A stretch of 64,000 nt of DNA, taken from assembly GCA_023213395.1 (NCBI GenBank), contig CM041465.1, positions 223,889,741 through 223,953,740 of the forward strand, in the 5' to 3' direction. The DNA is from Cycas panzhihuaensis (lineage: Eukaryota > Cycadophyta). Numbering within the stretch: position 1 is the stretch's first letter; every line of letters begins with the position of its first letter. Below, in pieces: positions 13,129 through 25,260 of the stretch. The translations under genes and the position numbers were made by a program. The notes below the pieces were generated by a model, which saw nothing but the letters and a program-made list of their open reading frames with translations, did not search any database and was not told the DNA's origin.

Positions 13129-13397
13129 TGTTGAAAGATAATGCTTAATGTATTTAGGTATTAAAGTTATTAATGTGGTAGTCCTAACTATTATGTAATG
13201 GTCTATAATGATATTATCTAAGGTTTAATAGGGATGTTAAATGATGTCATTAAGCATGTTTATATGTAACACCTAATTAGTTAATGAGTTGTTGTTCTTT
13301 TAGTTAGAAGAGTTAATGACAAGTATAAGTATAAATATGTATTCATTCTTTTTCAATGATGATTCAATACAAAAGATTTGATAACCATGTTCTAATA
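13129..13397 (+). repeat. 3' LTR of the pol-less element
   Basis: Starts TGTTGAAAG after the PPT and ends ...GTTCTAATA. It matches the 5' LTR throughout, with about 28 differences and small indels by eye. Confidence 0.85.
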
Positions 13398-13404
13398 GGA
13401 ACTC

Positions 13405-13665
13405 CTACAAAATGGACTCAAATCAAGCTGAAAATAGCTTCAAATTATATCCCTCTAAATTATCTTTCTAACACTTTAGACGACACTTGATTCAAACTCT
13501 CCATTGAAATGTTATGAAAAAAATATTAGCAGGTATCCTTTATGCTAAAAAACTTGGTGAGGTTAGGGCTTAAGCCCCCTTGAAACTTGGCCTCTAATTT
13601 CCAAACTATAAGACATGACCACCCCCTAAGCTCCTAGGGGGCTGATAGACCCAAAAATTTATGAA
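13405..13665 (-). repeat. Non-coding repeat, inverted relative to 27292-27540
   Basis: Read on the minus strand this holds GGGGGCTTAAGCCC, then TTTTTTAGCATAA, and later TTAGAAAGATAATTTAGAGG and TTGATTTGAG. The same series of segments, diverged, appears on + near 27330-27530. It is probably the distal 5' region of the minus-strand family-2 copia whose gag fragment is at 8035-8429. Confidence 0.5.
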
Positions 13666-14955
13666 ATATGGCCTAAAAGTTTTGAAAATATAAAAATTAT
13701 GAAAGATAATTTAATTTATTTTGAGTTTGCCTCTTTCTAAACACCAAATGAGGTCACACGGGATCTAATATAACCCCAACATAAGTCTTCAAGTGTAAAA
13801 CTTAAAAGAAAATCAAAAGTAGTTTAATGTAATTCAATCTAATGTTAACAAATAAGATTAAAATCAATTTTTTTCCTCCATGGCTGCCACACAGACTGAA
13901 TGGAAAAATGAGCGACTTTAGTAGACTTTTGAGTGATGAAATCACCTCTAATTCATATAGGATCTCTATGTGAAGGTATGACACCCCTCTAAAGATAGTT
14001 TGCAACCTAAATAGAGAGAAAAGAAAGTGAAACAATGCTTTTCTAGATCACATAGGTTCATGGAGGTCATATGAATGCCTGGGGCTATAAGCGACCAAAT
14101 AATCTCTGAATCTTCCATGTAACTACTTGCAATAAGGTATAAATAGCCTTAAAGGACTATTAGAGTCACTAGATCTCCATGTGGGAATGATATGGAGTTA
14201 ATTCAAGCAAATTAAGGTTACATTAAGGGCTTAAATAGAGTTATTTTAACCAAAACTAGAGCTGTGAGTTCTTTGAACTGCTACATGCTAGAAACATTAT
14301 AAATGCACACTAATACAAACTGAAAATAACTATTATAGCTTTATATTGATTGATGGCTACCTAATATTATGAGAAAGCTTCAAAAAATATAGGAACAAGG
14401 TGTTGTTATGGCCAAACAAACCTTTGTTTCTTATACATCCCTTTAAAAAACACTAAATAGAGCATGTGATGGCTCTAATCCCATGAGAAAATAGCTACAA
14501 GATCTAATATCTATGTGCAATCATTAATAAACCATTGCAAACAATTGAAATATTAAAATAATTAAGCACAAATAAGCATATGAGAGAGACAAACATTCAT
14601 AGGCAAATTTGTTGCACCGTGAGGCTCAAATCCAGAAGAATTTCTATATTAAAAATCTTCCAATGTATAGATGAGGTGAGTGCGGCTTAATTTATAAGCA
14701 TATCATCAATGTTTACATTAACATTATTGGCTGACTTATTGATACAAAGGATAGACCTGACATGTTTATAAATTATGATTAAATTATAAATAGGGATCGC
14801 CTATAGTACATAAATATACATATATACACATATGTTACATGGTAATAAAGGTGATATTATAAGTTTTAACACTAAGATCCTCTATATACAATTCACTAGT
14901 GCTCTTAGCACTTAAGAATGAGAGAACCTAACACCTTCATATAGACTATTGAGGA
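13666..14955. other. No gene seen
   Basis: AT-rich sequence with no convincing coding frame, LTR pair or RNA gene. It presumably holds older repeat debris. Confidence 0.4.
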
Positions 14956-14959
14956 CTCA

Positions 14960-15330
14960 ACTATATCATAGTAAAGAAATAGCATGCATTACCTTATATT
15001 GTTGATTTAATGCATAAGATATATATTACTTGGTACTTCACCATGATCAATTTGGATTTAGGTTACCATTGAGTGAGTGTAGAGTCTTCTAACACTTAGA
15101 AGATTATATTCAAGACTTATTCAAGACACTTCGAATAGTTGGTCATGCCTTTTAACCTAGTAAATACCCTAATAATTTTTATGAGATTAATGAATAATAT
15201 TCTTTATCCCTTCCTTGGCAGGTTTATCATCATCCTCTTGGATGACATACTCATCTATAACTAGATGTAGAAGAAATACATTTAACATGTGTAGTAGATA
15301 CTTAATGTTATTTATTTTAGTTTTATTAGA
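14960..15330 (+). pseudogene. Ty3/gypsy reverse transcriptase fragment
   Basis: One frame reads YIVDLMHKI, then YFTMINLDLGYH, SVESSNT, HFE-stop-LVMPFNLVNT, FMRLMNN and IILLDDILIYN. These are the central gypsy RT blocks (SGYHQ, MPFGL, catalytic LDD). No flanking gypsy domains remain, and stops replace Trp and Gln. It differs from the gypsy RT at 4452-4800, so it is a separate insertion. Confidence 0.85.
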
Positions 15331-15414
15331 CCCCTAGATATAACCTAATACACTTTAATAACTATAATTAATTAGCTAAAACATTGAATAATTAATCTAG
15401 TTTTAATTATGTAC

Positions 15415-15820
15415 TTATGTATGTATTCTTATATGTAAAAGATGTAATAGGAAAGGACACCTTACAAAGCATTGTTGTATACCTACATACAAGTTGCCTA
15501 AGTTTCAATAAAAATACAAGGCTCATAATGTTGATGAAACATGTGAAAAATAGTTTGGTGGCATAGTCTTTGGTCAAGCACACATTCAAAGACTTGAGGG
15601 AAGAACCATTAATCAAATTAAGAGCTATTTTGAAGATCATAATGGCTATGCCACTTGTGATCTTGAATCACCAATGTAAACCTCTCTTAGAGTTGCAAAT
15701 AGCATAACTTCAAACACCTCCTCATGGATCATGGATATAGGAGTGACATAGCATACAACCTATAATTGGGATCTATATTAAACTTTTGATTCTAATGTAT
15801 ATGGTGTTATTCACATGGAT
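15415..15820 (+). pseudogene. Family-3 copia gag end and protease start
   Basis: Zinc knuckle intact at 15434-15475: C-K-R-C-x4-H-x4-C (CX2CX4HX4C). A linker follows, then a protease core, SWIMDIGVT, near 15716-15742, in place of the usual WILDSGAT. The frame is cut at 15820 by the nested element and resumes at 22036. Confidence 0.85.
15816..15820. repeat. Target-site duplication, left copy (TGGAT)
   Basis: TGGAT directly left of the nested copia; identical to 22036-22040 directly right of it. A 5-bp duplication is standard for copia integration. Confidence 0.85.
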
Positions 15821-16174
15821 TATTTGAGAACATGAAATTATACACAGATGTTCTCAATCGTAGGATCTTTAACCATACACAACAAGTAGCAAATTGAAAA
15901 TACAGAAAAAAGATGCACAGAACACAGGATATACGTGGGAAACCCTTTCGGGAAAAAACCCACCACAAAAGGATCCTTAAGGGATCGTTGATTATTACAC
16001 AATGAACTTAGATGATCGAATACACAAGGCCTCAAGGCATATATACTCTCCAAGAGGTGTCACCTATTTAGGGTTGTGACCCTCCAAATAAATCGCACCT
16101 TTTCACTCACACCTTTTCACATAATTAAACCACATTAACATTAATTAAGTGGCCTAATAATTAACTGCTTAACA
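15821..16174 (-). repeat. 3' LTR of nested copia
   Basis: On the minus strand it runs TGTTAAGCAGTTAATT ... CATGTTCTCAAATA. It pairs with 21678-22035 at about 91-92% identity, plus a 4-base CATG indel near the outer end. Confidence 0.95.
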
Positions 16175-16185
16175 TCCCCCCTTAA
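16175..16185 (-). other. Polypurine tract of nested copia
   Basis: On the minus strand TTAAGGGGGGA directly precedes the LTR start TGTTAAG. Sequence and surroundings match the PPT at 3225-3233. Confidence 0.9.
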
Positions 16186-16189
16186 TGTG

Positions 16190-19100
16190 AATGTGGGGAA
16201 TCTGCAACGTGCAGCAGTTGAGTTATCACGAAGGCTAGAACTATATTGCAGCTTCTTTATCCTTGTTGATACATTACCCCTCAAGGATAACATCAATGAG
16301 TCCTAATCCGGTGCGCATCTTCATGAATTGGTCTTTAGTGAGAGGCTTGGTAAACACATGCGTAAGTTATAATTCACTCAGACAATAGTCGACTTGCAGT
16401 TTCCCTGACTTGATCAACTCATAAATGTAATGGTGCTAAATCTCGATATGCTTTGTACACGCATGAAACTTTGGATTCTTCGACAGACGAATGGTACTTT
16501 GATTATTAACAAAGATAATTAGATATCCATTGGAAATTCCAAGAAATTCCAAGAGACCTTGCAACCATACTGCTTCTTTCGCACCAGCACTGAGTCCTTG
16601 ATATTCTGCTTCTATAGAAGATAGCGCCACTGTCTGCTACTTCTTCGACTGCCATGAAATAAATCCATTACTAATACTAAACAGGTATCCAGCAGTGGAC
16701 TTCCGATCATTAGAATCTCCTCCCCAATCAACATCTGTGTAGCCATGCAACCTGATCTTCTCACCTCTACCGTATTCAAGACCAAAATTGATTATCCCCT
16801 TTAGATATTTTAAAATCCATTTTTCTGCCACCAAATGAGGCTCCTATGGATTTTGCATGTAGCAGGAAACCAATCCAACAGCGTATGTAATATCTGGCCT
16901 GGTATGAGTTAAATAAATGAGACTCCCTACCAACTAATGATACGTTATGCCATCTATAGAAGGTTTAGCCATATCCTTCTGTAATCTTATGCCTTTGACA
17001 CATGGTGTTGCAACAGATTTACAGTGTTGCATCCCAAATCCCTCCAGTAAGTTCTTCACATACAACAACTGCAATAACATGATCCTATCTTCCATCTTCT
17101 TAATCTGAATGCCCAAGAAATAGTGAAGTTTCCTAAGATCTATCATGTCAAATGAAGCTCCTAAATTGGTTTTAACTTCGACTATAGCCTTGCCATGATT
17201 ACCGCCAATGATTATATCATCCACATAAACCATGCAAGCAACTACGGAGGTCCCTCTTCTTGTCACATATAGGTTTGGGTTGAGTTCTAAAATTTCAAAA
17301 CCTTTATCTTTCAACTTGGCATCCATCTTCTCATACCAAGCATGGGGTGCTTATTTCAGGCCATAGATTGATTTCTTCAAATGGCAAACAAGATGCTCCT
17401 GGCCATCCTTAATAAATCCCAGAGACTGCGACATATATATCTCCTCCTTTAGATCCCCATTAAGGAATGCGGACTTAACGTCCATCTGGTGTAACTCCTA
17501 ATCTAATGTAGCTGCTAAGGAAATGAGTAAGTAGACCATTGTCATTCTAGAGACTGGTGCAAATGTCTCGTCATAATCAATTCCTTATTTATGCTTGAAT
17601 CCCTGTACAACAAGTTTGGCCTTGTACTTATCCACCTCTCCATCTGAGCAGAACTTTGTCTTATAGACCCACTTGCATCCAACAAGATTCTTCAACAGAG
17701 GTAGTGGAAAGAAATCCTACATATCATTCTTCATTAGAGAACCATATTCTTCCTCCATTGCAACTCTCCACCTTGGATCTCCTTTTGCTTTAGCAAACGA
17801 TTCAGGATCACTGGAGTCATTGGTGTCGACCAGTAGAGTTTGACTGGCATGCTAACTTCTGGTTTGTCTATTATCAGTAAGAGTTTGCATCACCACACCG
17901 AAATCTTCAAGATTTTTCCTTACCCATAAAGGTATAGAAGGACCCATTGCTGGAGGTACTTCTACTTGTGGCGGTTCCTCACTATTACGCGTCCCGCTTG
18001 GTCCTGCTTCCTCAGGTGCTACAGCGACTGGCCCATCATCCTATTCGCTTGAAGAATCTAGGAATAGGAGAAGGGGAGGGTAAAAAGCTTCCTCTGATGG
18101 TCTTTCAGCATGATACGTCACTGACTCATCAAATTTAACATCCTGACTAACCACAATCTTCTCCCCCTATGGATTCCATAGTCTATAGGCTTTGTTCTCT
18201 GAGCAATACCCCATGAATATGCACTTCAGACTCTTTCGATCCAGCTTCTTGCGGGTATCATCAAGGATGTGGACGTACGATATACACCCAAATGTTCTCA
18301 AATGGCTAATAGTAGGCTTTTGACTGGTCCATTTCTCTTCGAGGGTCATGCTGCGAACTGCTTGAGTGGGTACCCTGTTCAATATATAAGCAATGCCACG
18401 CCTTTCTGCCCAAAACTTTGGTGGTAGGTTTTTAGCATGCACCATACACCTCACCATCTCCATCATGGTACGGTTCTTTCTTTCACCAACTCCATTCTGT
18501 TGTGGGGTATACGGGACTATAAACTCCCACTTTATACCATGGTTGCAGTAGAACTTATTAAATGCATTATTGTCGTATTCCTTACCATTATCACTTCATA
18601 AAGTTTTTATTTTTTTATTACTTTCATTTTCAATCATCGCTTTCCACTCACGAAAGTGATCAAATACGTCTGAGTGTACAAGCTCCAGCTTCTCTTTAGC
18701 TCTCCAGGCATTATCCTGAGCAAAAGGATAGCGATGATGCTTGCCATACATGCATCCTTCGCATATACCATTCAAGCAGGTAACCAACGACAGTCCTTCC
18801 ACCATCTTCAACCTCTTTAGTAGTGTAATACTCCTATAATTAAGGTGCCTAAGGCGATTGTGCCACAGTTTACTATCATCATCCGCACTGGCAACAAAGG
18901 CATAGGACTTCTTCTGAGATTAAAACTTTTCAAACACCTAGAAGTTGTCATTGACTTTCCCGATAGCTATGATAGCAAAGTTCTATTTTAGGTCCTTTAT
19001 TAGGCACTTATCATCATAGAGCTTTACTTTCATATCTTGTTTGTAGATCTCCCAAGCAGACAAAAGGTTTAACTATATCTTGGATACATAATATACCCTA

Positions 19101-20124
19101 GAAAAATTTCCTCCAACAATGGAAACATCACCGATACCATCTACTGGCAACACATGAGCATCTCCAAAAACGATCTCAGCACCACTTTGATTTGCATTCA
19201 ACGTATCAAAGTTTCGCCTTTGGTAAGAGATGTGCTTCTGCACTCCAGAATCCAGTACCCAATAGTCTCTCCAATCTAATTTGGCTAACAAGGTTTGTGC
19301 TCGGACGTAATAAGCAGCAACACTCTTTCCTTTATCATCCTTGTTACCTTTGCACTTGTCACGACATTTGAACCAATAGTTCTTCTCACAGTGACCATCC
19401 TTCTTGCAGTAATTGCACTTTCCATTAAACTTCTTCTTGTCTTGAGAGCTTTCTCCAGACCTTTGTGTGATCTTCTCCTCCTTAGGGGCCTCCCTCCTCT
19501 AAGTTTTCATGGCTAAGGCCTAACTTGAACCAGAACCTCCAAGCAAACCATGATGTTTAAGCTTAGCATCCTCCGCTAGAATTAGGTTTTTGAACCTGTC
19601 AAAAGTTTCTACCTCCATCACTTTGTCTTTACCATAAATGGTTTGGAATATGGCAAATTCAGTTGGTAGCTTCGACATGATTATCGCAAACAAGAGTGCA
19701 TCATCGATCGAGTTCTGCTTTAACTCTTCTAGCTTGTTCTTCAAGTCAGTTATCTTATTCAGGTAGGAGCTGATACTGTTCTCATTTTTTACTTTTAAAT
19801 TGAGTAGTTCCAACATCAAAGCAAGACGTCTATTCGTCTTCTTCTTCTCAAATGTATCACACAACTTCATCCAAATCTAAATTGGGTCATCTAGATTGTG
19901 AACTAGAGCCCTTTGGTCCAGCGCTAGTGAGAGTTTTAGTAATCCAATGGCAATATATTGCTTCTCTTCAAGTTTGATACACTCCTTATGGTCAAGTGGG
20001 ACTGAATCAAGCTTCGCCTTAGTAATTCCCCATAGTTGGTTCACCATCAAAATAAGCTCCATATTAGTCTTCCATTCGCTGAATTATTACCATTAAAGGT
20101 AACCTTAGGCATAAGCTTCTCCAT
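16190..20124 (-). pseudogene. Gag-Pol of nested copia, nearly complete
   Basis: ATG at 20124 (MEKLMPKVTFNG), followed by gag (ELILMVNQLWGIT, SSYLNKITDLKNKL) to a zinc knuckle near 19370-19432 (C-N-Y-C-x4-H-x4-Y, last Cys lost). Protease YWVLDSG near 19255. GAG-pre-integrase and integrase about 18850-18170 (CEGCMYGKHHRYPFA, RTFGCISYVH). RT about 17760-16940 with catalytic YVDD intact near 17215. RNase H 16830-16430 (YTDVDWGGD, ALSSIEAEYQG) and an FTKPLTKDQ-like tail. Stops are few and mostly at Gln or Trp codons, with a frameshift near the gag start. It is the best-preserved Pol here and the closest relative of the element at 1-3233. Not functional as it stands. Confidence 0.95.
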
Positions 20125-21666
20125 CTCGAATATCAGACTACAATATGAAGTACACGACACCAAACGAATGTATTAAGGACGAAAATGCACCCTTTTGACC
20201 TCCTCTACTTTACGAGCATGCTTCCAAAGGATCCTAACACAGATTATACCCATGTTACGTGAGCCACTGACCATTTTTCTCCCCCTATCTGTTAACTAAC
20301 GGCCTTAAATAGTCATTAAATATCACACCCGACACTAAAAATGACTAAACAACAAGTGCTTCAATACAAAAATAGCTCTACATAAGGATGGTGCACGGTC
20401 TCCAAGCCAAAAATTCATAAAACATGTCTTGAGATGCACCAAAACACTTCAAATAGACACCAAGTTCTTGATACTATATAAAACACCATATGATAATGAT
20501 ACAAAGGGTCACCTTTTATATTTTAACTTTGAGGGGAATATGCCAAAAGGCATATTCCCAACAAATGTGACTTTTAGAAGGGGGATGTCTGTCTCTCACT
20601 AAACCCACGTGGTTTTTAATTTATCCAAAAGTCATACAAGACTTAGGACAAGATGATATACTCCTTGTGCGATCTTTGGTATCTCCACACTCTTTAGAGA
20701 TCTACAGCAGCTGCAACTTCACCACGGATGACCCGCGTGCCTACTATCTTCTTCCAGACGGACGAACTTCATCAACGGCTCATAGAATAGCCATCTACTA
20801 GTCAACATCCAGCCACCCAATTAGAGAGGGGCGCTACCCAGCCACGTGTAGAAGTGCCCAGCCAAGGAGAGAGACATACAACCATGTAGCAATTCAGAGC
20901 CCAGCCAGGGAGAGAGATGGATAGCCACTTAGAGAAGCACCCAGCACACTTCAAACATGCCCAACACATAAGAAAGGTGCCCAGCTAGTATACTGAGAGT
21001 TCTACACTGTTTTAGAACAGTCCTACTAGCTCTAGAACAGCCCAGCCAACACAATAAGAGCTTCAACTTTTTATTTTAAAGTTGTACAATACCTTATTGT
21101 TGTACACAATTCTTTAGACAGTCCTTAAAATAGCCCAGCAAATGTTTAACATAAAGATGTGAGCCTAGAATGTGTAAACACCTGTATTACCAAGTCATAT
21201 CTCCAACCAAAAAGGTACTACAACTCCACAGACCATATATGGTAGATTTATACTGACACATGCTCAGTCTCAACTTTGTTTATGGGCAGAAAACATTCCA
21301 TAAAGGCTCCAGTCTCTCCCATATGTAAGCTGAAAAAACCAAAAAAGGCCTTGTTTCTTCGAGTTTTATAGAGCTTTGGATGGAATATGACTGACTTACT
21401 TATGTAGATAGATGGCTATCCTTATCGTTGCCGAGTCACCAATAAAACATGTTTTGCACGCCTGAATATTGACTCCAATAACCCTTACACTTTGTCAAAT
21501 AGTGATCTCCACTGCTCCAACAACCACTAATTTTCTATGCCTGCTTTTGCATGTGCTAGAGTTGTTGGACCCTCAAGATTCATCTTGGGTCAGACAGCAT
21601 CACCTAGCAATCAACGATCCAATCTGCCCACTCACCGTCAAGCTTCAGCTGTGTAGGACCCTACGA
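20125..21666 (-). other. Long 5' leader of nested copia
   Basis: About 1.5 kb between PBS and gag ATG with no convincing gene. Around 20815-21140 it carries about eight copies of a CCCAGC(C/A/T) core (GGCTGGGC on the element's sense strand), spaced a few tens of bases apart and often beside purine-rich GAGAGAGA. Long leaders are known in plant LTR elements; this repeat array is unexplained. Confidence 0.6.
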
Positions 21667-21677
21667 CTCTGATACCA
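21667..21677 (-). other. Primer-binding site of nested copia
   Basis: On the minus strand TGGTATCAGAG directly follows the LTR end ...GAATA with no spacer. It matches the 3' end of initiator tRNA-Met. Confidence 0.92.
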
Positions 21678-22035
21678 TATTCAAGAACATGAAATCATAC
21701 ATAGATGTTCTCAACCGCAAGATCTTTAACCATGCACAATAAGCAACAAATTGAAAATACAGAAAACAAATGAAGAGAACATAGGACATGCGTGGGAAAC
21801 CCTTTCAGGAAAAAACCCACTACAAAAGGATCCTCAAGGGATCATTGATTATTACATAATAAACTTGGATGATCAAATACACAAGGCCTCAAGGCATATA
21901 TACTCTCCAAGAGGTGTCACCCGTTTAGGGTTGTGACCCTCCAAATAAATTGCACCTTTTCACTCACACCTTTTCACATAATTAAACCACATTAACATTA
22001 ATTAAGTGGCTTAATAATTAACTGCCATGTTAACA
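21678..22035 (-). repeat. 5' LTR of nested copia
   Basis: On the minus strand it starts TGTTAACATGGCAG and ends ...TTGAATA at the PBS. Partner of 15821-16174. Confidence 0.95.
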
Positions 22036-22040
22036 TGGAT
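22036..22040. repeat. Target-site duplication, right copy (TGGAT)
   Basis: Identical to 15816-15820; host copia reading resumes immediately after it. Confidence 0.85.
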
Positions 22041-25000
22041 GACAAATCCCAACTACTAGTCAAAGGTATCAGAAATATATGCCTGAAACTCCCAAGCTTA
22101 AGAGACTTTACATTACTTAATGTCCTATACATTCCTGATCTGAAACAAAACCTACTCTCCTTATTCACTCTTATCTCTCATGGATTTGATAGTAGTGTTA
22201 CCATGAATGACCAAACTCTCTAGGTCATTCACCCTCTAACAAATCGAGTGGTCTTGACTAAAAAGATTATTGACAAATTATTTAAGTTGAATGAGTCCCC
22301 ATCTTCTAACGCAAATTGTGCTCAAAGGCCTTATACTGATGAAGTCTTTTCTTGTAATACCACTTTAACACATCTTAAGTTGTTATCCCTAGAAGCTCTT
22401 TGTCATGTTTGCATGGGCCATGTTTATATCAATCGACTTAGAGATATTTGTCATACCCTTCCAAGTCTGCCTAAGTTCTTTTCTAAGGCCTTTAAATGTG
22501 AAGCATGTATCATAGCCAAATCTTATAGATAGTCCTTTATTGATAGTCAGTAGAAATTGATTCATCCTCTCAATTAGTACACTCTAGTCTATGCAAACCA
22601 ATGCCCATTCTATTATTGAAGCAGAAATTATATTACATATCCTTCATTGATGATTTTACTAGAAAAGTATAGGTGGCTTTTCTAACTAGGAAAGATGAGG
22701 CATTTGGTGTCTTTAAATCTTTTAAAGCTCATACTGAAAAGGAGTCAGGTTATCAGATTAAGTATCTTTAAACAGATAATGGTGGAGAATATACCTCTAC
22801 TAAGTTTGAAACCTATCTATAAGATAATAGTATCAAGTATCACACTATAATAGTAGGCACTCCTTAATATAATAGAGTTGCTGAGTAAATAAATAGGTCT
22901 ATTATGAATATGGCTTGAGCTATGCTAGTTTATAAAAGTGTGCTTACTTACCTATGGATAGAAGTAATTTGGACAATTATTTATTGCATGAATGCTGTCA
23001 TCCCATCTAAAGGAGGAACTTCTCCTAATGAAATCTGGACTAGACAAGCCCCCACTGCCTATCACATTAAAATATTTAGCTCAATATGTTATGCCCATAT
23101 ACTGGATAGAGATAGACATAAACTCTAACCCAGGGCACTTAAAGGCATCTTTGTTGGATACCCTATAGATAAGAAAGGATACAAGATCTTTATGCCTTTA
23201 TAATAGAAGATTATCATCACCAGAGATGTGGTGTTTACTAAAACAGAGGATTAATTATTACAATTAGACTCCAAAACATTGAACTATCATTATTATAATG
23301 CTACTTAATATGATCTATAGATTCTAAAATTTGGGGGGAGAGACACTCAAGAGTTACTCAAACTATTGGAATCTAATAATAGAGCGATGGAGGATAGTAG
23401 TTGTGACTTTAAGCTAATAACTACACATCATACACTACCATTCGAGAACAATAGAGTTGACAAAGGTAAAGTAGTAGTAGATGGATTATACTCCCTAGAT
23501 GCATCAACATCCTCCTCAATAAATATATAAAATAATCCTTTTTAGGATCTAAATGAAGACTATGTAGTTAGAGAAATGAAGAACTCAGTCCTAACTTGAG
23601 GTTCTCATGAAGCCCGCTAGCTAAATAAGGATATACAACATGATGAGGTGGGCAAAATTAGCACTCAAAGTTCCTACAAAGCCAAGATGCAGGAATCACT
23701 TTTCATTAAGTTAGAACCAACAAAACTACATCTTGCTCTCAATAAAGAGCCCCTCTCATACCAAGAAGTTATAAAACACGTAGCTTGGAGGAATGCTATG
23801 AATGAAAAGTATTAATCTCTTATAAAAAATGGTACATGGGAGCTCATTGACCTACCACTAAGAAGAAAGATAGTTCAAAATAAATGGGTGTATAAAAATA
23901 AATATAGATCTAACGACACCTTTAAAAAACATAAGGTGAGGTTGGTAGTAAAGGGATTCATATAAAGAGAAGGCATAAATTACATTAAAGTCTTTACACC
24001 TACAACTAAGTGGTCAAAAATTAGAACTCTTATGGCCTTGGAAGCTCAACAAGTCTAGAAGATTCACTAACTTGATGTAAAAATTGCATTTCTTAATAGT
24101 AATATTGAAGAAGAAATCTACATGGCTTAGCCTGAAGGATTTAAGATTATTGGTCTAGAGCATAAGGTGTATAGGCTAAAAAATCTTTATACGGGCTTAA
24201 ACAAGCCCCTCGTGCTTGGTTTACTAAGTTGTCAGAAAGAATGAGACAATTTGGATATGAGGTTTATAACTACTATGATATTGATGTAACATTGTTTATC
24301 AAATGTCAAAAAGATAAAGTCACTTATCTCTTAATCTTTGTGGATGATATGCTTATAATAGGGAATAGTGAATAAGTAATCAACTAGTTAAAGAAAGACT
24401 TAGCTAAAATGTTTGAACTATCTGACCTTGAGTTGATGAAATACTACTTGGTGATTGAAGTCACTCAGAAAGATGGCAAAATCTTTTTTTCTTAAGAAAA
24501 GTATATCAATGATCTTCTAACAAAATTTTAGTTAGAAGATGCTTGAACAATAGCCACTCTAATGGAACCTAATATCAAATTAATAGCTGATGGTGATGAT
24601 TAAGAGGCAGACACAACATTTTTTAGACAAGTTATAAGTAGTCTCATCTATACTACTAAAATAAGACTTGATATCGCATACTCTATCAACATTCTTGCTC
24701 ATCATATGACAAATCCTAAGTTAAATCACTAACAAGAAGTAGTGTAAGTATTGAGGTACCTTAAGATAACCAGTAAATATAGCATGTTGTATGAACCTAA
24801 TTCATAGTTTAAAATATATATATACATAAACTCATACTTTACAAGAGATAAAGACATAGGGAGATCCACATGTAAGTACATAATATTTCCTGGGACAACA
24901 CCAATATCATAAAGATCTAAATGGTAAAAGATAGTTACTAATTTAACTACTGAAGTTGAATAGATTATTACTTCTAAGACTAGAAAGGAGGTTATATGGT

Positions 25001-25260
25001 ATAGGAAACTATTGGTAATATTGAATATCACCTAAATAAGTCCTACTAGCCTTTATGTAGATAATCAATTAGTAATCCACATGGCAAAAAATCCTATATT
25101 TTAGGATCATACTAAATATATAAGTGTGAAAGTCCATAGGATTCAAGAATTAGTTTATGACAGCATAATTCAATTAGAGTACTATCCCACAGTAGATCAG
25201 GTGGCTGATATCTTCACCAAACCGCTACAAAAGATGAAGTTTGAATAATTTTATAGGTAG
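22041..25260 (+). pseudogene. Family-3 copia Pol, main part
   Basis: Continues the split protease region (LNVLYIPDLKQNLLS near 22120-22160). GAG-pre-integrase and Cys region at 22380-22530 (FKCEACIIAKSYR). Integrase about 22640-23260 (FIDDFTRKV, TDNGGEYTSTKFE, MNAVIPSKGGTSPNEIW). RT about 23770-24540 (NKWVYKNKYRSN, LDVKIAFLNS, FVDDMLIIGNS near 24340). RNase H 24620-25240 (SLIYTTKIRLDIAYSIN, RSTCKYI, ADIFTKPLQKMKFE). The Pol differs clearly from families 1 and 2. Many stops at Gln or Trp codons and several frameshifts make it non-functional. Confidence 0.92.

Larger units (their letters stand above)
9219..13397 (+). mobile_element. LTR retroelement lacking recognisable pol
   Basis: About 4.2 kb, bounded by two LTRs of 268 and 269 bases that differ at roughly 10% of positions by eye. 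A PBS matching the 3' end of initiator tRNA-Met abuts the left LTR, and a PPT abuts the right one. The interior holds a gag-like frame (10201-10710) and a long unknown frame (11515-13110), with no protease, integrase, RT or RNase H motif. This is the architecture of a non-autonomous large retrotransposon derivative. It appears to be inserted in the 5' region of a family-2 copia. The 5-base flanks (CAAAC and GGAAC) do not match well, so the target duplication is unproven. Confidence 0.8.
15821..22035 (-). mobile_element. Complete nested copia element, family 1 (minus strand)
   Basis: 6,215 bases with LTRs at both ends (354 and 358 bases), an initiator tRNA-Met PBS, a long leader, one nearly continuous gag-pol region, a PPT and perfect 5-bp flanking duplications. 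It sits within the protease region of a family-3 copia of opposite orientation. LTR comparison by eye gives about 30 substitutions in 354 positions, roughly 27 of them transitions. A recognisable but old insertion; Pol is inactivated by scattered stops. Confidence 0.95.

Noticed and set aside
9214-13402. Flanks CAAAC and GGAAC as a 5-bp target duplication of the pol-less element
   Set aside because: Two of five bases differ; not claimed as a duplication, although decay could explain it.
13802-14035. 77-codon minus-strand ORF
   Set aside because: Hydrophobic AT-driven frame without motif or neighbours supporting a gene.
24729-25031. 100-codon minus-strand ORF
   Set aside because: Lies opposite the RNase H region of family-3 copia on +, which has clear family motifs.
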